Assembly: GCA_963759155.1 (NCBI GenBank)
Contig: CAVWXX010000016.1
Location: 62,001-126,000 of the forward strand
DNA length: 64,000 nucleotides
Direction: 5' to 3'
Source: SZUA-36 sp963759155
GTDB lineage: Bacteria; Pseudomonadota; Gammaproteobacteria; Xanthomonadales; SZUA-36
Shown: in pieces, positions 8,309-17,402 of the stretch
Position numbering within the stretch: the stretch's first letter is position 1
How the letters are laid out: each line of letters begins with the position of its first letter
Position numbers and translations under genes: made by a program
The notes under the pieces: model-generated
Told to the model about the DNA's origin: nothing
The model's database searches: none
Seen by the model: only the letters and a program-made list of their open reading frames with translations

Positions 8309-9853
8309 TTACCATGAACCGGTTTCCTTGAAATCTTTCAGGGCTGCGACCAATTGCGACTCCACTTCATCGTTCCAGTCACCATGGTCCAGTGTTGCAA
8401 CCAGGTCGGCATGCGTACTTGCCATGTATTCCAGTAACGCGGTTTCGAAATCACCGATCTTGGGCATGTCAACATCATCGAGGTAACCCCGGTCAGCTGA
8501 GAACAGCGAGACCGCCATATTGCCAACAGACAGCGGGCTATACTGTGATTGTTTCATCAGTTCCGTCACACGTTGACCGCGATCCAGTTGTTGGCGGGTC
8601 GTGTCGTCCAGGTCAGAGGCGAACTGGGCAAAAGCGGCCAATTCGCGGTACTGGGACAGGGCCAGGCGGATACCGCCACCCAGCTTTTTAATAACCTTTG
8701 TCTGTGCTGAACCACCAACACGCGATACCGACAGGCCAGCATGCACAGCTGGACGGGTACCGGCATTGAACATATCGGTTTCGAGGAAAATCTGGCCATC
8801 GGTAATAGAAATTACGTTGGTCGGTACGAACGCGGATACGTCACCGGCCTGGGTTTCGATAATAGGCAAGGCGGTCAGTGAGCCGGTCTGGCCCTTTACT
8901 TTGCCTTCGGTGAATTTTTCCACGTAGTCTACGCTGACCCGCGCCGCGCGTTCCAGCAAACGGGAATGCAGGTAGAAAACGTCACCGGGGTAAGCTTCGC
9001 GGCCCGGTGGACGGCGCAACAGCAGGGATACCTGGCGATAGGCCCAGGCCTGCTTGGTCAGATCGTCATAAATAATCAGGGCGTCCTCACCGCGATCGCG
9101 GAAATACTCACCCATGGTGCAACCGGAATACGGTGCGATGTATTGCATGGCAGCCGATTCGGACGCCGAAGCGTTGACGACGATGGTGTGAGCCATTGCG
9201 CCATGCTCTTCGAGCTTGGCCACCACGTTGGCAACCGTTGAGTTTTTCTGACCGATGGCAACATAAACACACTTAATGCCAGACTTGACCTGGTTGATGA
9301 TGGTGTCGATAGCGATAGCGGTTTTGCCGATCTGCCGGTCACCAATGATCAATTCACGCTGGCCACGGCCGATGGGTACCATGGAGTCGATTGATTTCAG
9401 GCCGGTCTGTACTGGCTGGGATACTGACTGGCGCCAGATAACGCCCGGTGCAACCTTCTCGATCGGGGCAAAACCATCGTTATCGATTTCTCCCTTACCA
9501 TCAATCGGGTTACCCAATGCGTCGACCACGCGGCCAAGCAGGCCACGCCCGTGAGGTACTTCAAGAATACGCCCGGTACACTTGACGGTGTCACCTTCAG
9601 TGATGTGTTCGTAATCACCAAGGATAACCGTACCGACTGAATCACGCTCAAGGTTAAGCGCCAGCCCGAATGTGTTTTTGGGGAACTCGATCATTTCACC
9701 CTGCATGGCATCTTCGAGGCCATGGAGACGGGCGATACCATCGGAAACACTAACTACGGTGCCTTCGTTACGTGTTTCAGCTGAAACATTCAGCTCCTCG
9801 ACACGTTTTTTAATCAACTCGCTAATTTCAGATGGATTCAATGTCGTCTGCAT
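8309..9853 (-). CDS. atpA: F1Fo ATP synthase alpha subunit
   Basis: 514 residues from the ATG at 9853, preceded by AGGAAAAAG; the frame extends 13 codons further but that part does not resemble the family. P-loop GDRQIGKT at 171-178, followed by the arginine-finger region (about residue 370, SVSRVGGSAQTK). The subunit forms the non-catalytic nucleotide sites and provides the arginine finger to the beta active site. Sits 54 bases after atpH. Confidence 0.98.
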   Translation of the reverse strand: MQTTLNPSEISELIKKRVEELNVSAETRNEGTVVSVSDGIARLHGLEDAMQGEMIEFPKNTFGLALNLERDSVGTVILGDYEHITEGDTVKCTGRILEVPHGRGLLGRVVDALGNPIDGKGEIDNDGFAPIEKVAPGVIWRQSVSQPVQTGLKSIDSMVPIGRGQRELIIGDRQIGKTAIAIDTIINQVKSGIKCVYVAIGQKNSTVANVVAKLEEHGAMAHTIVVNASASESAAMQYIAPYSGCTMGEYFRDRGEDALIIYDDLTKQAWAYRQVSLLLRRPPGREAYPGDVFYLHSRLLERAARVSVDYVEKFTEGKVKGQTGSLTALPIIETQAGDVSAFVPTNVISITDGQIFLETDMFNAGTRPAVHAGLSVSRVGGSAQTKVIKKLGGGIRLALSQYRELAAFAQFASDLDDTTRQQLDRGQRVTELMKQSQYSPLSVGNMAVSLFSADRGYLDDVDMPKIGDFETALLEYMASTHADLVATLDHGDWNDEVESQLVAALKDFKETGSW

Positions 9854-9907
9854 CGTCTTTTTCCTATCGGCCTGCTGCTTTTCAGAGGCCATCCTGTGTC
9901 TAAAAAA

Positions 9908-10444
9908 TCAGTTAGAAAGGCTGTTCGACAGCTTTGACAGCCTGTCTTTGAGCGATCCGTCAATTACCTGGCCATCGGCGTAAACCACGGCTCCGCCGAT
10001 CACGCTTGGGTCAACCTCGGCTTCCAGTAATATTTCGCGATCAAAGCGTTTGGCCAGCGCAGCTTTCAAGCGCGTGGCCTGGTCTTCATCGAGCGCAAAG
10101 GCCGAAACGACCCTGACACGAAGCAGCCCATCGGACTCTTCACGCAGCGCCTGGTATAAAACTGCGATTTCCGGCAACAGCGCAAGGCGTTTGTTGTCAG
10201 CCAAAACCGAAAGGAAGCTCTTGAAACGGTCGTCGAACGCCTCCCCTGCGGTGTCCAGCAAAATCTGGACGATCTGACTATTGCTCGCGTGCGGGCTATC
10301 CAGCAGGATGGCCAATGACTGATCCGTCACCGCTGCGCTTGCCAGGTCAAGCATCTCGTTCCAGCGTCCCGTGGCATTTTCAGCCACTGCCAGTTCGATT
10401 GCCGCCTTGGCATAGGGTCGGGCAAGTGTCCTCGCATTACTCAT
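9908..10444 (-). CDS. atpH: F1Fo ATP synthase delta subunit
   Basis: 178 residues, family length. The N-terminal helical bundle (ARPYAKAAIELA) binds the alpha N termini; the C-terminal conserved motif DPSVIGGAVVYADGQVIDGSL (read from about 145) is the OSCP/delta signature. It links the b stalk to the F1 head. It starts two bases after the atpF stop. Confidence 0.96.
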   Translation of the reverse strand: MSNARTLARPYAKAAIELAVAENATGRWNEMLDLASAAVTDQSLAILLDSPHASNSQIVQILLDTAGEAFDDRFKSFLSVLADNKRLALLPEIAVLYQALREESDGLLRVRVVSAFALDEDQATRLKAALAKRFDREILLEAEVDPSVIGGAVVYADGQVIDGSLKDRLSKLSNSLSN

Positions 10445-10446
10445 GT

Positions 10447-10917
10447 TCAGATCTCTGCGATCAACTTGTCGAGAAGCTCACGGTGCGTTTGCGCATCCAC
10501 TTCTTTTTCCAGTATTTTGGATGCACCCAAAACAGCCAGGCTAGCAACCGATGCACGCAATGCCTCACGTGCCTGGTTGGCGGCCAGGTTGATTTCAGCT
10601 TCGGCCGCCGTCACCTGACGCTGGCGTTCACTGGTGGCATCCTCTTTTGCCTGTTCCAGAATCTGGTTGTGGCGCTGGTTGGCCAGATCAACGATCTCAC
10701 CGGCCTTGTTACGGGCCTCGAGTATCTGCTCGCCAGCGCTCAGCTGTGCAGCTTCCAGCTCTTTTTCAGCACGATCAGAAGCCACCAGACCATCGGCGAT
10801 TTTTTCACGCCGTTCATCGATAGCCTTGAGCAGCTCCGGCCAGATAAACTTCATGCAGAACCACACGAAGATCATCATCGCGATCGACTGCAATACCAAT
10901 GTGGCATTAATATTCAT
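10447..10917 (-). CDS. atpF: F1Fo ATP synthase b subunit
   Basis: 156 residues, as in E. coli. One N-terminal membrane helix (about 5-27, VLQSIAMMIFVWFCMKFIW) is followed by a long charged helix rich in Glu, Lys and Ala that dimerises as the peripheral stalk. The ending EVDAQTHRELLDKLIAEI is typical of the delta-binding tip. Located between atpE and atpH as usual. Confidence 0.97.
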   Translation of the reverse strand: MNINATLVLQSIAMMIFVWFCMKFIWPELLKAIDERREKIADGLVASDRAEKELEAAQLSAGEQILEARNKAGEIVDLANQRHNQILEQAKEDATSERQRQVTAAEAEINLAANQAREALRASVASLAVLGASKILEKEVDAQTHRELLDKLIAEI

Positions 10918-11001
10918 GCCTTACCTCGCTATAGAAAACGTGTGTCGAAAACATACCCGCCAATGACCGCATGAGCGGCCGGCAGACCCATAAGCCAGTC
11001 T

Positions 11002-11271
11002 TCAACCGCCTACTGCGTTTTGCAGCTGGCCGACAAATGGGTTGGCGAACGTCAGGAACAGTGCGATACCCACACCGATCATCGCTACCGCATCCAGCAA
11101 GCCAACGGCAAGCAAGAACTTACCCTGTAGCATCGGTGCAATTTCCGGCTGACGTGCAGAGCCTTCCAGCAAGTGTCCGCCAAGGATACCTACACCGATA
11201 CCAACACCCAATGCACCCAAGCCGACCAGTAGGCCAACGGAGAGTGCGGTCATAGCAATTACAGTTTCCAT
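11002..11271 (-). CDS. atpE: F1Fo ATP synthase c subunit
   Basis: 89 residues from the ATG at 11271, seven bases after AGGAG; a TTG codon directly upstream is not needed. Two membrane helices flank the polar loop ARQPE (39-43). The ion-carrying carboxylate is Asp60 in GLLDAVAMIGVGI. The glycine-rich first helix lacks the Gln seen in Na+-binding rings, so proton coupling is inferred. This protein makes the rotating ring in the membrane. The C-terminal tail is a little longer than in E. coli. Confidence 0.97.
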   Translation of the reverse strand: METVIAMTALSVGLLVGLGALGVGIGVGILGGHLLEGSARQPEIAPMLQGKFLLAVGLLDAVAMIGVGIALFLTFANPFVGQLQNAVGG

Positions 11272-11344
11272 CAATAACTCCTGTTTACTAAGATGGTTTA
11301 TTAAAAAAACACATAGTGAAAAAACTCAGTTCAATGCCGATCAA

Positions 11345-12394
11345 TTAATGGTGTTCCGAAGCCATGCTCAGGTACACGATGGTCAGCATCATGAAAATAA
11401 AAGCCTGTAAGGTAATAATGATGATGTGAAATACTGCCCAGCCAAAGTGCAGCAACTGCCCGCCCAGGAAGCCCAGGCCGCCAATCAGCAACATCTCAGT
11501 CATCAATAACCACGCAGTTCTCTTGTTATCCAGCTTGCCCTTCATGTTTAGCCACAATGTAGCGAATACCGAAATGGCAGCCACGATCCAGAACCAGGCA
11601 GGGATATGCTCGCCGAATACGGCGCTCAGCCCGGAACCAATCAGGCCGGAACCTGCGGTAAAGATCAGTGCAATCAGGATAAAGATCAGTTCGCCTGCGT
11701 ACATATTACCAAACAGTCGTAAGCCCAGAGAAACCGGCTTGGCAAATAAGGTAATCGTCTCCAGCAGCAGGTTGAAGACCATCACAAATGGCCAGATGAC
11801 CTTGGGCATACCCAGATCTTTTGGATTCAGGGGGTTCATTATCAGTTCAGTGAGAAACCCGCTCACACCTTTGAAGCGGATGGAATAGACGATAATCAGC
11901 ACGAACACGGTGATAGCCATGCCCAGCGTGGCGTTCACGTCGGTAGTGGGTACCACCTTTTGGTATTCGACACCCATTTTGCCGGCCGCCCAGGGCAACC
12001 AGTCAACCGGGATCAGATCCATGAGGTTCATGAAGAAAATCCAAACAAACAGGGTTAGCGCCAACGGTGCTATAAGCCGGCTGGTGCCGTGAAAGGATTC
12101 ACGCACACTGCCGTCAACAAATTCAAAAATGATTTCGATAAAAGCCTGGAAGCGGGTAGGGACACCGGAGTTGGCTTTTTTGGCAACGCTTCTGAACATC
12201 ACGTAAAAAACAAGGCCGAGGACAATGGCCCAGAACAGTGTATCTACGTGAAATGCCCAGAACCCCATGGCGGCTGCTTCGGAAGCACCGTGCGCAATAC
12301 CCCATGATCCATCCGCATGCTGCCCGAAGGTCAGGTTCTGCAAATGGTGTCCGATGTATTCGCCTGTTGTTAAGTTTTCAGTACCGCTTGCCAT
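11345..12394 (-). CDS. atpB: F1Fo ATP synthase a subunit, enlarged
   Basis: 349 residues from the ATG at 12394 (start MASGTENLTTGEYIGHHL as in E. coli MASENMTPQDYIGHHL). The essential Arg226 lies in SLGLRLFGNMYAGE and Gln330 in the last helix ITLQAF. The protein is far longer than the 271-residue E. coli form. The main difference is about 65 residues between the helix after GNMYAGELIFILIAL (ending near 247) and the last helix (from about 318). That insert has a hydrophobic segment IPAWFWIVAAISVFATLWLN (264-283) and a second one at 293-316. Function in the proton channel should be kept because both channel motifs are intact. It is the first gene of the operon; no atpI lies upstream. Confidence 0.95.
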   Translation of the reverse strand: MASGTENLTTGEYIGHHLQNLTFGQHADGSWGIAHGASEAAAMGFWAFHVDTLFWAIVLGLVFYVMFRSVAKKANSGVPTRFQAFIEIIFEFVDGSVRESFHGTSRLIAPLALTLFVWIFFMNLMDLIPVDWLPWAAGKMGVEYQKVVPTTDVNATLGMAITVFVLIIVYSIRFKGVSGFLTELIMNPLNPKDLGMPKVIWPFVMVFNLLLETITLFAKPVSLGLRLFGNMYAGELIFILIALIFTAGSGLIGSGLSAVFGEHIPAWFWIVAAISVFATLWLNMKGKLDNKRTAWLLMTEMLLIGGLGFLGGQLLHFGWAVFHIIIITLQAFIFMMLTIVYLSMASEHH

Positions 12395-12495
12395 GGGTAA
12401 CAGTCCGCTCTTAAATTTACGTCCCAAACAGGGGGAATATGTGTTCAATCCAGTAGCAGAAAGCGGTAAACCGGCTCGTCGCTATTTAGCTCAGT

Positions 12496-12528
12496 ATTGT
12501 AACACTCCCAAGAAAGTCAGAGCAACGC
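12496..12528 (-). promoter_or_regulatory. Possible atp operon promoter
   Basis: On the minus strand the hexamer TACAAT (12501 to 12496) is a near-perfect -10 box about 100 bases before atpB. The -35 match is weak (TTGCTC with an 18-base spacer). This 198-base gap is the only room for the operon promoter and also faces the divergent channel gene. The call rests mainly on the -10 and on position. Confidence 0.35.
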
Positions 12529-12592
12529 TATGGATCGGTTTTGGGCATTATCGACAGTCCGCTTGGACTGGACTAAATAATCCCGCCAAACT

Positions 12593-13111
12593 ATGCTGAA
12601 TTCCAATCGTGATTTGAGCAGGTTTAGGGACTTTATGTTTTTACCATTATTAATAGGTTGCGCCACGTTGTTTCTTACGATGTCCATACAAATTGCCGTG
12701 ATAATCAGCTTGCTTCACTACCTGCAACGAAAGGTGGCCAACCCAAACAGCAGGCTTGGTATAAAAGGCAGGACGACCTATGCCATCAGTTCGGTCATGA
12801 CCATGCTGTTTGTCGGTCATGTCATCCAGGTCGCAGTCTGGGCAGGCGTATTCATGGAGGTGGGAGAGTTCAGTGAATATGCCACCGCCTTCTACCACTC
12901 CATGGTTAATTTTGCCTCGCTTGGTTATGGTGATATCGTCATGTCCGAGAAATGGCGCTTACTCGGTGCAATAGAAGCCAGCGCGGGTGTCTTGATGTTC
13001 GGCCTGTCTGCCGGTGTCATGTTGTCAATAATGAGTTTCTTGTTGGCACACGATGTCCGCTTGCAAGAATTTCGTGAGGAACTCAAGAAACATGATAAGA
13101 AAAGCGCCTAG
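12593..13111 (+). CDS. Two-helix potassium channel-like protein
   Basis: 172 residues. Predicted membrane helices lie at about 15-45, 65-92 and 123-153, with a pore loop between the last two containing SLGYGD (109-114), close to the K+ selectivity filter TVGYGD. A short charged C-terminal tail (RLQEFREELKKHDKKSA) follows; no RCK or cyclic-nucleotide domain is present. It likely forms a tetrameric ion channel in the inner membrane. It is divergent from atpB, where many Gammaproteobacteria have atpI. The Leu in place of Val within the filter means ion selectivity should be tested rather than assumed. Confidence 0.8.
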   Translation: MLNSNRDLSRFRDFMFLPLLIGCATLFLTMSIQIAVIISLLHYLQRKVANPNSRLGIKGRTTYAISSVMTMLFVGHVIQVAVWAGVFMEVGEFSEYATAFYHSMVNFASLGYGDIVMSEKWRLLGAIEASAGVLMFGLSAGVMLSIMSFLLAHDVRLQEFREELKKHDKKSA

Positions 13112-13177
13112 ATCGTGCATATCAACTACCATTTAGTCCAGCCATTTGAAGGTTGCCGGGGCTTGCACGTCGTACCG

Positions 13178-14713
13178 ATGAAAAAAGTCATTCTCCGAAC
13201 GTTTTGTTCATTCTTGCTTGCCCTGTTGGTCACAGGCTGCGCGACAGCACCACTCGATTTCCCGAAGACCGAGAGCCATGCCCTTCTCAACACCGCCGAT
13301 ACCCACCTCGGAGTGGAAGTCGGCAATTGGGTTGCGAAAAACCAAGGGCAGTCGGGCTTCTATCCGTTGATAGACGGGCTTGATGCCCTGGGCGCCAGGC
13401 TCGCATTGATTGACGTGGCAGAACGTTCCATTGATGCACAGTACTTTTTAATGAAACCGGATTCGGCCGGTCATCTTTTTATGATGAAGCTGCTGGAAGC
13501 TGCCGATCGCGGTGTCCGGGTGAGGCTATTGCTCGATGATATTTTTACAACGGTCAAGGATGACGTGTTTGTTCTATTGAACCAGCATCCAAATATCGAA
13601 ATGCGTCTTTTTAACCCTGTAGGCAGGGATGGTGTCTACCAGTTGAACTACCTTGGGCATTTCAAGCTTGCCAACCGCCGTATGCACAACAAGTCGTTTA
13701 CCGTGGATAACGAGGTGAGTATTGTCGGCGGCCGAAATATTGCCGATGAGTATTTCGAGCTGTTAAATGACGCCGAGTTTGTCGATTTTGACATGCTTGC
13801 AGTCGGCCCTGTCGCGGCAGAGGTTTCCACCACTTTTGACCGCTTCTGGAATCACAAATTATCGGTGCCGATGGAAGCGCTAGAGTCAAATAAGAAGCTA
13901 CCGGATCTTGAAACTGCACGAGCCAATACAGACAAGGCAGCTTTAGCCGCCGCCGAGTCGATCTACGGCAGGGCTCTGGACTCGCTGCTGCTACATAAAA
14001 TTAACGAAGACCAGATCCCTCTCTATCCTGCTGAAAGCCAGGTGGTCACTGACGACCCTGACAAACTGTTAAGCAAGGTCTCAAGCGAGCAGCAAGTCCT
14101 TGTTGCGGCGCTTGCTAAAGAGATTGATCAGGCTGTGTCAGAGGTGTTGGTGATAACGCCGTATTTCATTCCCGGAAAAAATGGAGTGGCGTTTTGGCGA
14201 AGTATTACCAACAAGGGGGTCAGGGTTATTATTGTTACCAATTCACTGGCGACCAATAACCATGTGCCGGTACATAGTGCCTATGCACGTTATCGCCACG
14301 ACATGATCGCGGCAGGTGTCGAACTGTACGAAGTCAGGTTGGATGCCGCAAAAGAGCCCGCAGACGACACCAAAACGGCTTACGATACCGTGACTTTGCA
14401 TACAAAGATGGCCCTGATGGATCGTCGTTACACACTGGTTGGCTCCCTGAACCTTGATCCCCGCTCCATTGATATTAATACGGAGTTCGGCGTGTTTGTT
14501 GATAATGCCGACCTGGCTGGTGGTATTGCTGAATGGGTTTTGGAGATATTGCCTTCAGCTGCCTACAGGGTGACTGAGAATGAGAAGGGGAAACTCCGCT
14601 GGACAGTCGAGATCGATGGTCAAACAGTGGTGGAAAAAAATGAGCCCCAGACGAGTGGCTGGCTGAGGTTCAAGGCATTTCTTTCGCGTATCGTTCCGGA
14701 GAAACAGCTGTAA
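13178..14713 (+). CDS. clsC: PLD-family lipoprotein, cardiolipin synthase C-like
   Basis: 511 residues from the ATG at 13178, chosen because it gives a lipoprotein signal (lipobox LVTGC, Cys21); a GTG at 13115 would bury it. Two phospholipase D motifs are intact: H170-x-K172-x4-D177 and H408-x-K410-x4-D415, each followed by the conserved GG/GS-x-N. The layout matches YmdC/ClsC, which makes cardiolipin from phosphatidylglycerol and phosphatidylethanolamine. A lipid anchor is not typical for E. coli ClsC, but lipoprotein relatives exist. It sits 66 bases after the channel gene. The symbol is by family resemblance only. Confidence 0.8.
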   Translation: MKKVILRTFCSFLLALLVTGCATAPLDFPKTESHALLNTADTHLGVEVGNWVAKNQGQSGFYPLIDGLDALGARLALIDVAERSIDAQYFLMKPDSAGHLFMMKLLEAADRGVRVRLLLDDIFTTVKDDVFVLLNQHPNIEMRLFNPVGRDGVYQLNYLGHFKLANRRMHNKSFTVDNEVSIVGGRNIADEYFELLNDAEFVDFDMLAVGPVAAEVSTTFDRFWNHKLSVPMEALESNKKLPDLETARANTDKAALAAAESIYGRALDSLLLHKINEDQIPLYPAESQVVTDDPDKLLSKVSSEQQVLVAALAKEIDQAVSEVLVITPYFIPGKNGVAFWRSITNKGVRVIIVTNSLATNNHVPVHSAYARYRHDMIAAGVELYEVRLDAAKEPADDTKTAYDTVTLHTKMALMDRRYTLVGSLNLDPRSIDINTEFGVFVDNADLAGGIAEWVLEILPSAAYRVTENEKGKLRWTVEIDGQTVVEKNEPQTSGWLRFKAFLSRIVPEKQL

Positions 14714-14738
14714 GACGTAATCAAGAAGGAGGTAAGAA

Positions 14739-15443
14739 ATGACAGATCAATCCTACTCGGTATTTAATGCGATGGTGGATATTGTCGCTTCACCCGGCAA
14801 GGCCCTGGATGAAATCAAGTTACATACATCGTGGTTGTGGTGGCCCTTGCTGATCATGATACTGCTGGCTTCCGGCCTGATGGTTTATTACTACGGCTGG
14901 GTGGACTTTCCCTGGCTGGTGGAAGAAACGATCCGTGGCATACCTGCTGAAAACCGCGCAGAAGCTGCCGACGCTATCAGGCAGTTCATGCAACCTGATC
15001 GGAGTAAATGGGTGGCGGTGGTCGCCATTGTGCTCATGACCCTGGCTATTTTTCTGGTTCAGTCGGTTTATCTTCACCTTATTAACAAGGCGGTCACCGG
15101 CGCCGGGATTGGTTTCGGGCAATGGTTCTCCTTCAGCACCTGGACGGCCTTCGTGGGTGTGTTTGGCACGCTGGCAGCTTTTGTGACCATATTTATGGCT
15201 GATTCGAACCAACTGGCACCCCAGGGTCTGCAGGTTTTGTCGATGAACTCGTTGTTTATTCATGCCTCTCCGGGAGAGCCGTGGTATACATGGGGTACAT
15301 CGCTGGCTCTGATCAATTTTTGGACACTTTTCCTGATGAGTATCGGCTTTGCGCGTTGGACCGGTGCTTCCATGGTTCAATCAACGATTGTTGCGTGTAC
15401 ACCCTGGGTACTGATATTCGGTATCTGGGCTTTGACGATCTGA
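14739..15443 (+). CDS. Yip1-family integral membrane protein
   Basis: 234 residues after an excellent ribosome site (AAGGAGG). A short cytoplasmic start with SPGKALDEI is followed by about five membrane helices (roughly 31-52, 88-113, 125-152, 185-208, 215-233). SPGKAL near the N terminus and the helix pattern are typical of Yip1/YckC-like bacterial proteins. The gene lies just upstream of the MacAB-like export genes (13 bases to the adaptor), so it may be part of that operon. Biochemical role is not known. Confidence 0.72.
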   Translation: MTDQSYSVFNAMVDIVASPGKALDEIKLHTSWLWWPLLIMILLASGLMVYYYGWVDFPWLVEETIRGIPAENRAEAADAIRQFMQPDRSKWVAVVAIVLMTLAIFLVQSVYLHLINKAVTGAGIGFGQWFSFSTWTAFVGVFGTLAAFVTIFMADSNQLAPQGLQVLSMNSLFIHASPGEPWYTWGTSLALINFWTLFLMSIGFARWTGASMVQSTIVACTPWVLIFGIWALTI

Positions 15444-15456
15444 CGGAAAGGTCTTG

Positions 15457-16686
15457 ATGAAAAAAATCCTGATATTTGCCGTTTTGGCGGCGCTGCTGGT
15501 TGCTGTGCCGCTCATTTCAAAACTCACCCGTGGCACCGATGCCAAACAGGTTGAAGTTCAGAAGGTCGAGCTCAAGCTGATCAAGAGCTCGATCCTTGCT
15601 TCCGGCACACTCGCCTACCGTGAACAGGTGCAGTTGCGTTCAGAGGTCATTGGCCAGGTGACCGAGTTGCATGTCGAGGAGGCTGACCGGGTAAAGAAAG
15701 GCGATCCGGTTATTACGCTTGACCCCAAGACCTACCAGGCACAGGTAGAGCAGGCGGAAGCGCGCGTTCGTATCCAGCAAATTGCGATAGAAAGACAGCG
15801 CCTGTTGATCCAGACCCTGGCAGACCGTTTTGAGCGGCAGAAGAAAATGTTTGCCCGGGACCTGGTGGATGAAGACAGCTACGAGGCGCTGGAAAGCGAG
15901 TTGGCCTTGGCAAAAGTGGATCTTCGCTCTCTACAGGAATCCCTCACACAGGCCCGCGCCGGCCTTGACCAGGCCGAGGAGTTACTCGACAAGACCCGTA
16001 TCATTTCACCGATCGACGGGGTCGTGATCCAGCTTGATCTGAAGGTGGGTGAAACCGTGATCGCCGGAACCACGAACATCCCCGGTTCCACCATGATGGT
16101 CATCGCCGATCCTTCCGAGACACTCACCGAGGTACAGGTCGATGAGGCCGATATTGCACAGGTGCGTGTGGGTCAGGGTGCCGATATTTTCACGGCGGCT
16201 TATCCCGATACACCGCTTTCCGGCACGGTGCAGTCGATTGCATCGGTTGCGCGTCAGACACCCGGCCAGGCCAGCCTGTCCTTCCTGGTGAAGATTCTGC
16301 TGGATGAACAAACTGAAATGATTATTCGTCCCGGTATGAGTGTACGCGCAGATATCTATACCCAGAGTAGTGAAGAGACACTGGCGGTGCCGGTACAGGC
16401 CGTGCTTTTTGATGAGGACTTTGCTGAGGATGAGAAAGCGGCGGATGAAAAAGAGAAGAACTATGTCTTTGTGATGGAAGATGACAAGGCTGTACGCAAA
16501 GACGTGGTGGTCGGTATATCCAGTGACAGTGACCAGGAAATTGTTTCCGGGCTCCAACAGGGTGAAATGGTCATCACCGGCCCATTCAGGGTTTTAAGGG
16601 ACATGAATGACGGCGATGCGGTCGAGGAAAAGGAACCTGAAGAAAAAAGTGAAGGCGAAACCACCGTAACGGTGGGGGTTGATTGA
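15457..16686 (+). CDS. MacA-like periplasmic adaptor of an ABC exporter
   Basis: 409 residues from the ATG at 15457. One N-terminal membrane anchor (about 4-22), then a lipoyl half-domain (EVIGQVTELHVEEADRVKKGD), a long coiled-coil hairpin (about 85-180) and a beta-barrel domain. This is the HlyD/MacA architecture. The tail is acidic and low complexity (EEKEPEEKSEGE). With the next two genes it would make a tripartite exporter with a TolC-like channel for lipids, peptides or antibiotics. The stop overlaps the start of the ATPase gene (TGATG). Confidence 0.9.
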   Translation: MKKILIFAVLAALLVAVPLISKLTRGTDAKQVEVQKVELKLIKSSILASGTLAYREQVQLRSEVIGQVTELHVEEADRVKKGDPVITLDPKTYQAQVEQAEARVRIQQIAIERQRLLIQTLADRFERQKKMFARDLVDEDSYEALESELALAKVDLRSLQESLTQARAGLDQAEELLDKTRIISPIDGVVIQLDLKVGETVIAGTTNIPGSTMMVIADPSETLTEVQVDEADIAQVRVGQGADIFTAAYPDTPLSGTVQSIASVARQTPGQASLSFLVKILLDEQTEMIIRPGMSVRADIYTQSSEETLAVPVQAVLFDEDFAEDEKAADEKEKNYVFVMEDDKAVRKDVVVGISSDSDQEIVSGLQQGEMVITGPFRVLRDMNDGDAVEEKEPEEKSEGETTVTVGVD

Positions 16687-17402
16687 TGCATCCGGGAGAC
16701 ACAGAGCCGCCGGTTATCCAGCTGAGGAACGTGTACCGGACTTACGAGATGGGCGACCAGGTGCTCAATGCACTGGATGGTGTTGATGTTGATATCGCAC
16801 GTAATGAATATGTTGCCATTGTTGGTGCTTCGGGTTCGGGTAAGTCGACCATGATGAATATTATTGGCTGCCTGGACCGGGTCACAAAAGGCGACTACCT
16901 GCTCAATGGCACCGATGTCGGTGAAATGAGTGAAGCGGAACTGGCAAGGGCCCGTAACCGGGAAATCGGTTTTATTTTCCAGAGCTTTAACCTGTTGTCA
17001 CGCGCCTCGGCACTGAAAAATGTAATGCAACCGCTGGTCTATCGGGGTATCCCACGTGCAGAGCGTAAGCGCCTGGCGGCCGAGGCATTGGGTCATGTCG
17101 GTCTTGGTGACCGCCTGGAGTCCCGCCCCAACCAGATGTCAGGTGGCCAGCGTCAACGGGTTGCTATTGCTCGCGCCCTGATTGGAAACCCGGCCATATT
17201 GCTGGCCGATGAACCCACCGGTAACCTCGATAGTAAAACAAGCAAAGAGATCATGGCCTTGATCGATGACCTGCATCAGCAGGGTCAGACGATCATCATG
17301 GTGACCCATGAGCCCGATATTGCGGCGCATTGTGAGCGGGTTATTCACCTGACCGATGGCAAGGTGGAGTCAGATAAACGCCAAGAGACGGTGGCCGCCT
17401 GA
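16686..17402 (+). CDS. MacB/LolD-type ABC transporter ATPase
   Basis: 238 residues from the ATG that overlaps the previous stop. Walker A GASGSGKST at 47-55, Q-loop FQSFNLL at about 98-104, signature SGGQR at 152-156, Walker B ILLADEP at 171-177 and a switch His in THEPD. It has the LolD/MacB family pattern (NIIGCLDRVTKG). It powers the permease encoded by the next gene, whose ATG overlaps this stop by one base, so the stoichiometry is probably coupled by translation. Confidence 0.94.
   Translation: MHPGDTEPPVIQLRNVYRTYEMGDQVLNALDGVDVDIARNEYVAIVGASGSGKSTMMNIIGCLDRVTKGDYLLNGTDVGEMSEAELARARNREIGFIFQSFNLLSRASALKNVMQPLVYRGIPRAERKRLAAEALGHVGLGDRLESRPNQMSGGQRQRVAIARALIGNPAILLADEPTGNLDSKTSKEIMALIDDLHQQGQTIIMVTHEPDIAAHCERVIHLTDGKVESDKRQETVAA

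Noticed and set aside
14820..15380. 186-codon open frame on the minus strand
   Set aside because: Opposite the Yip1-like gene, which has an ideal ribosome site and membrane pattern.
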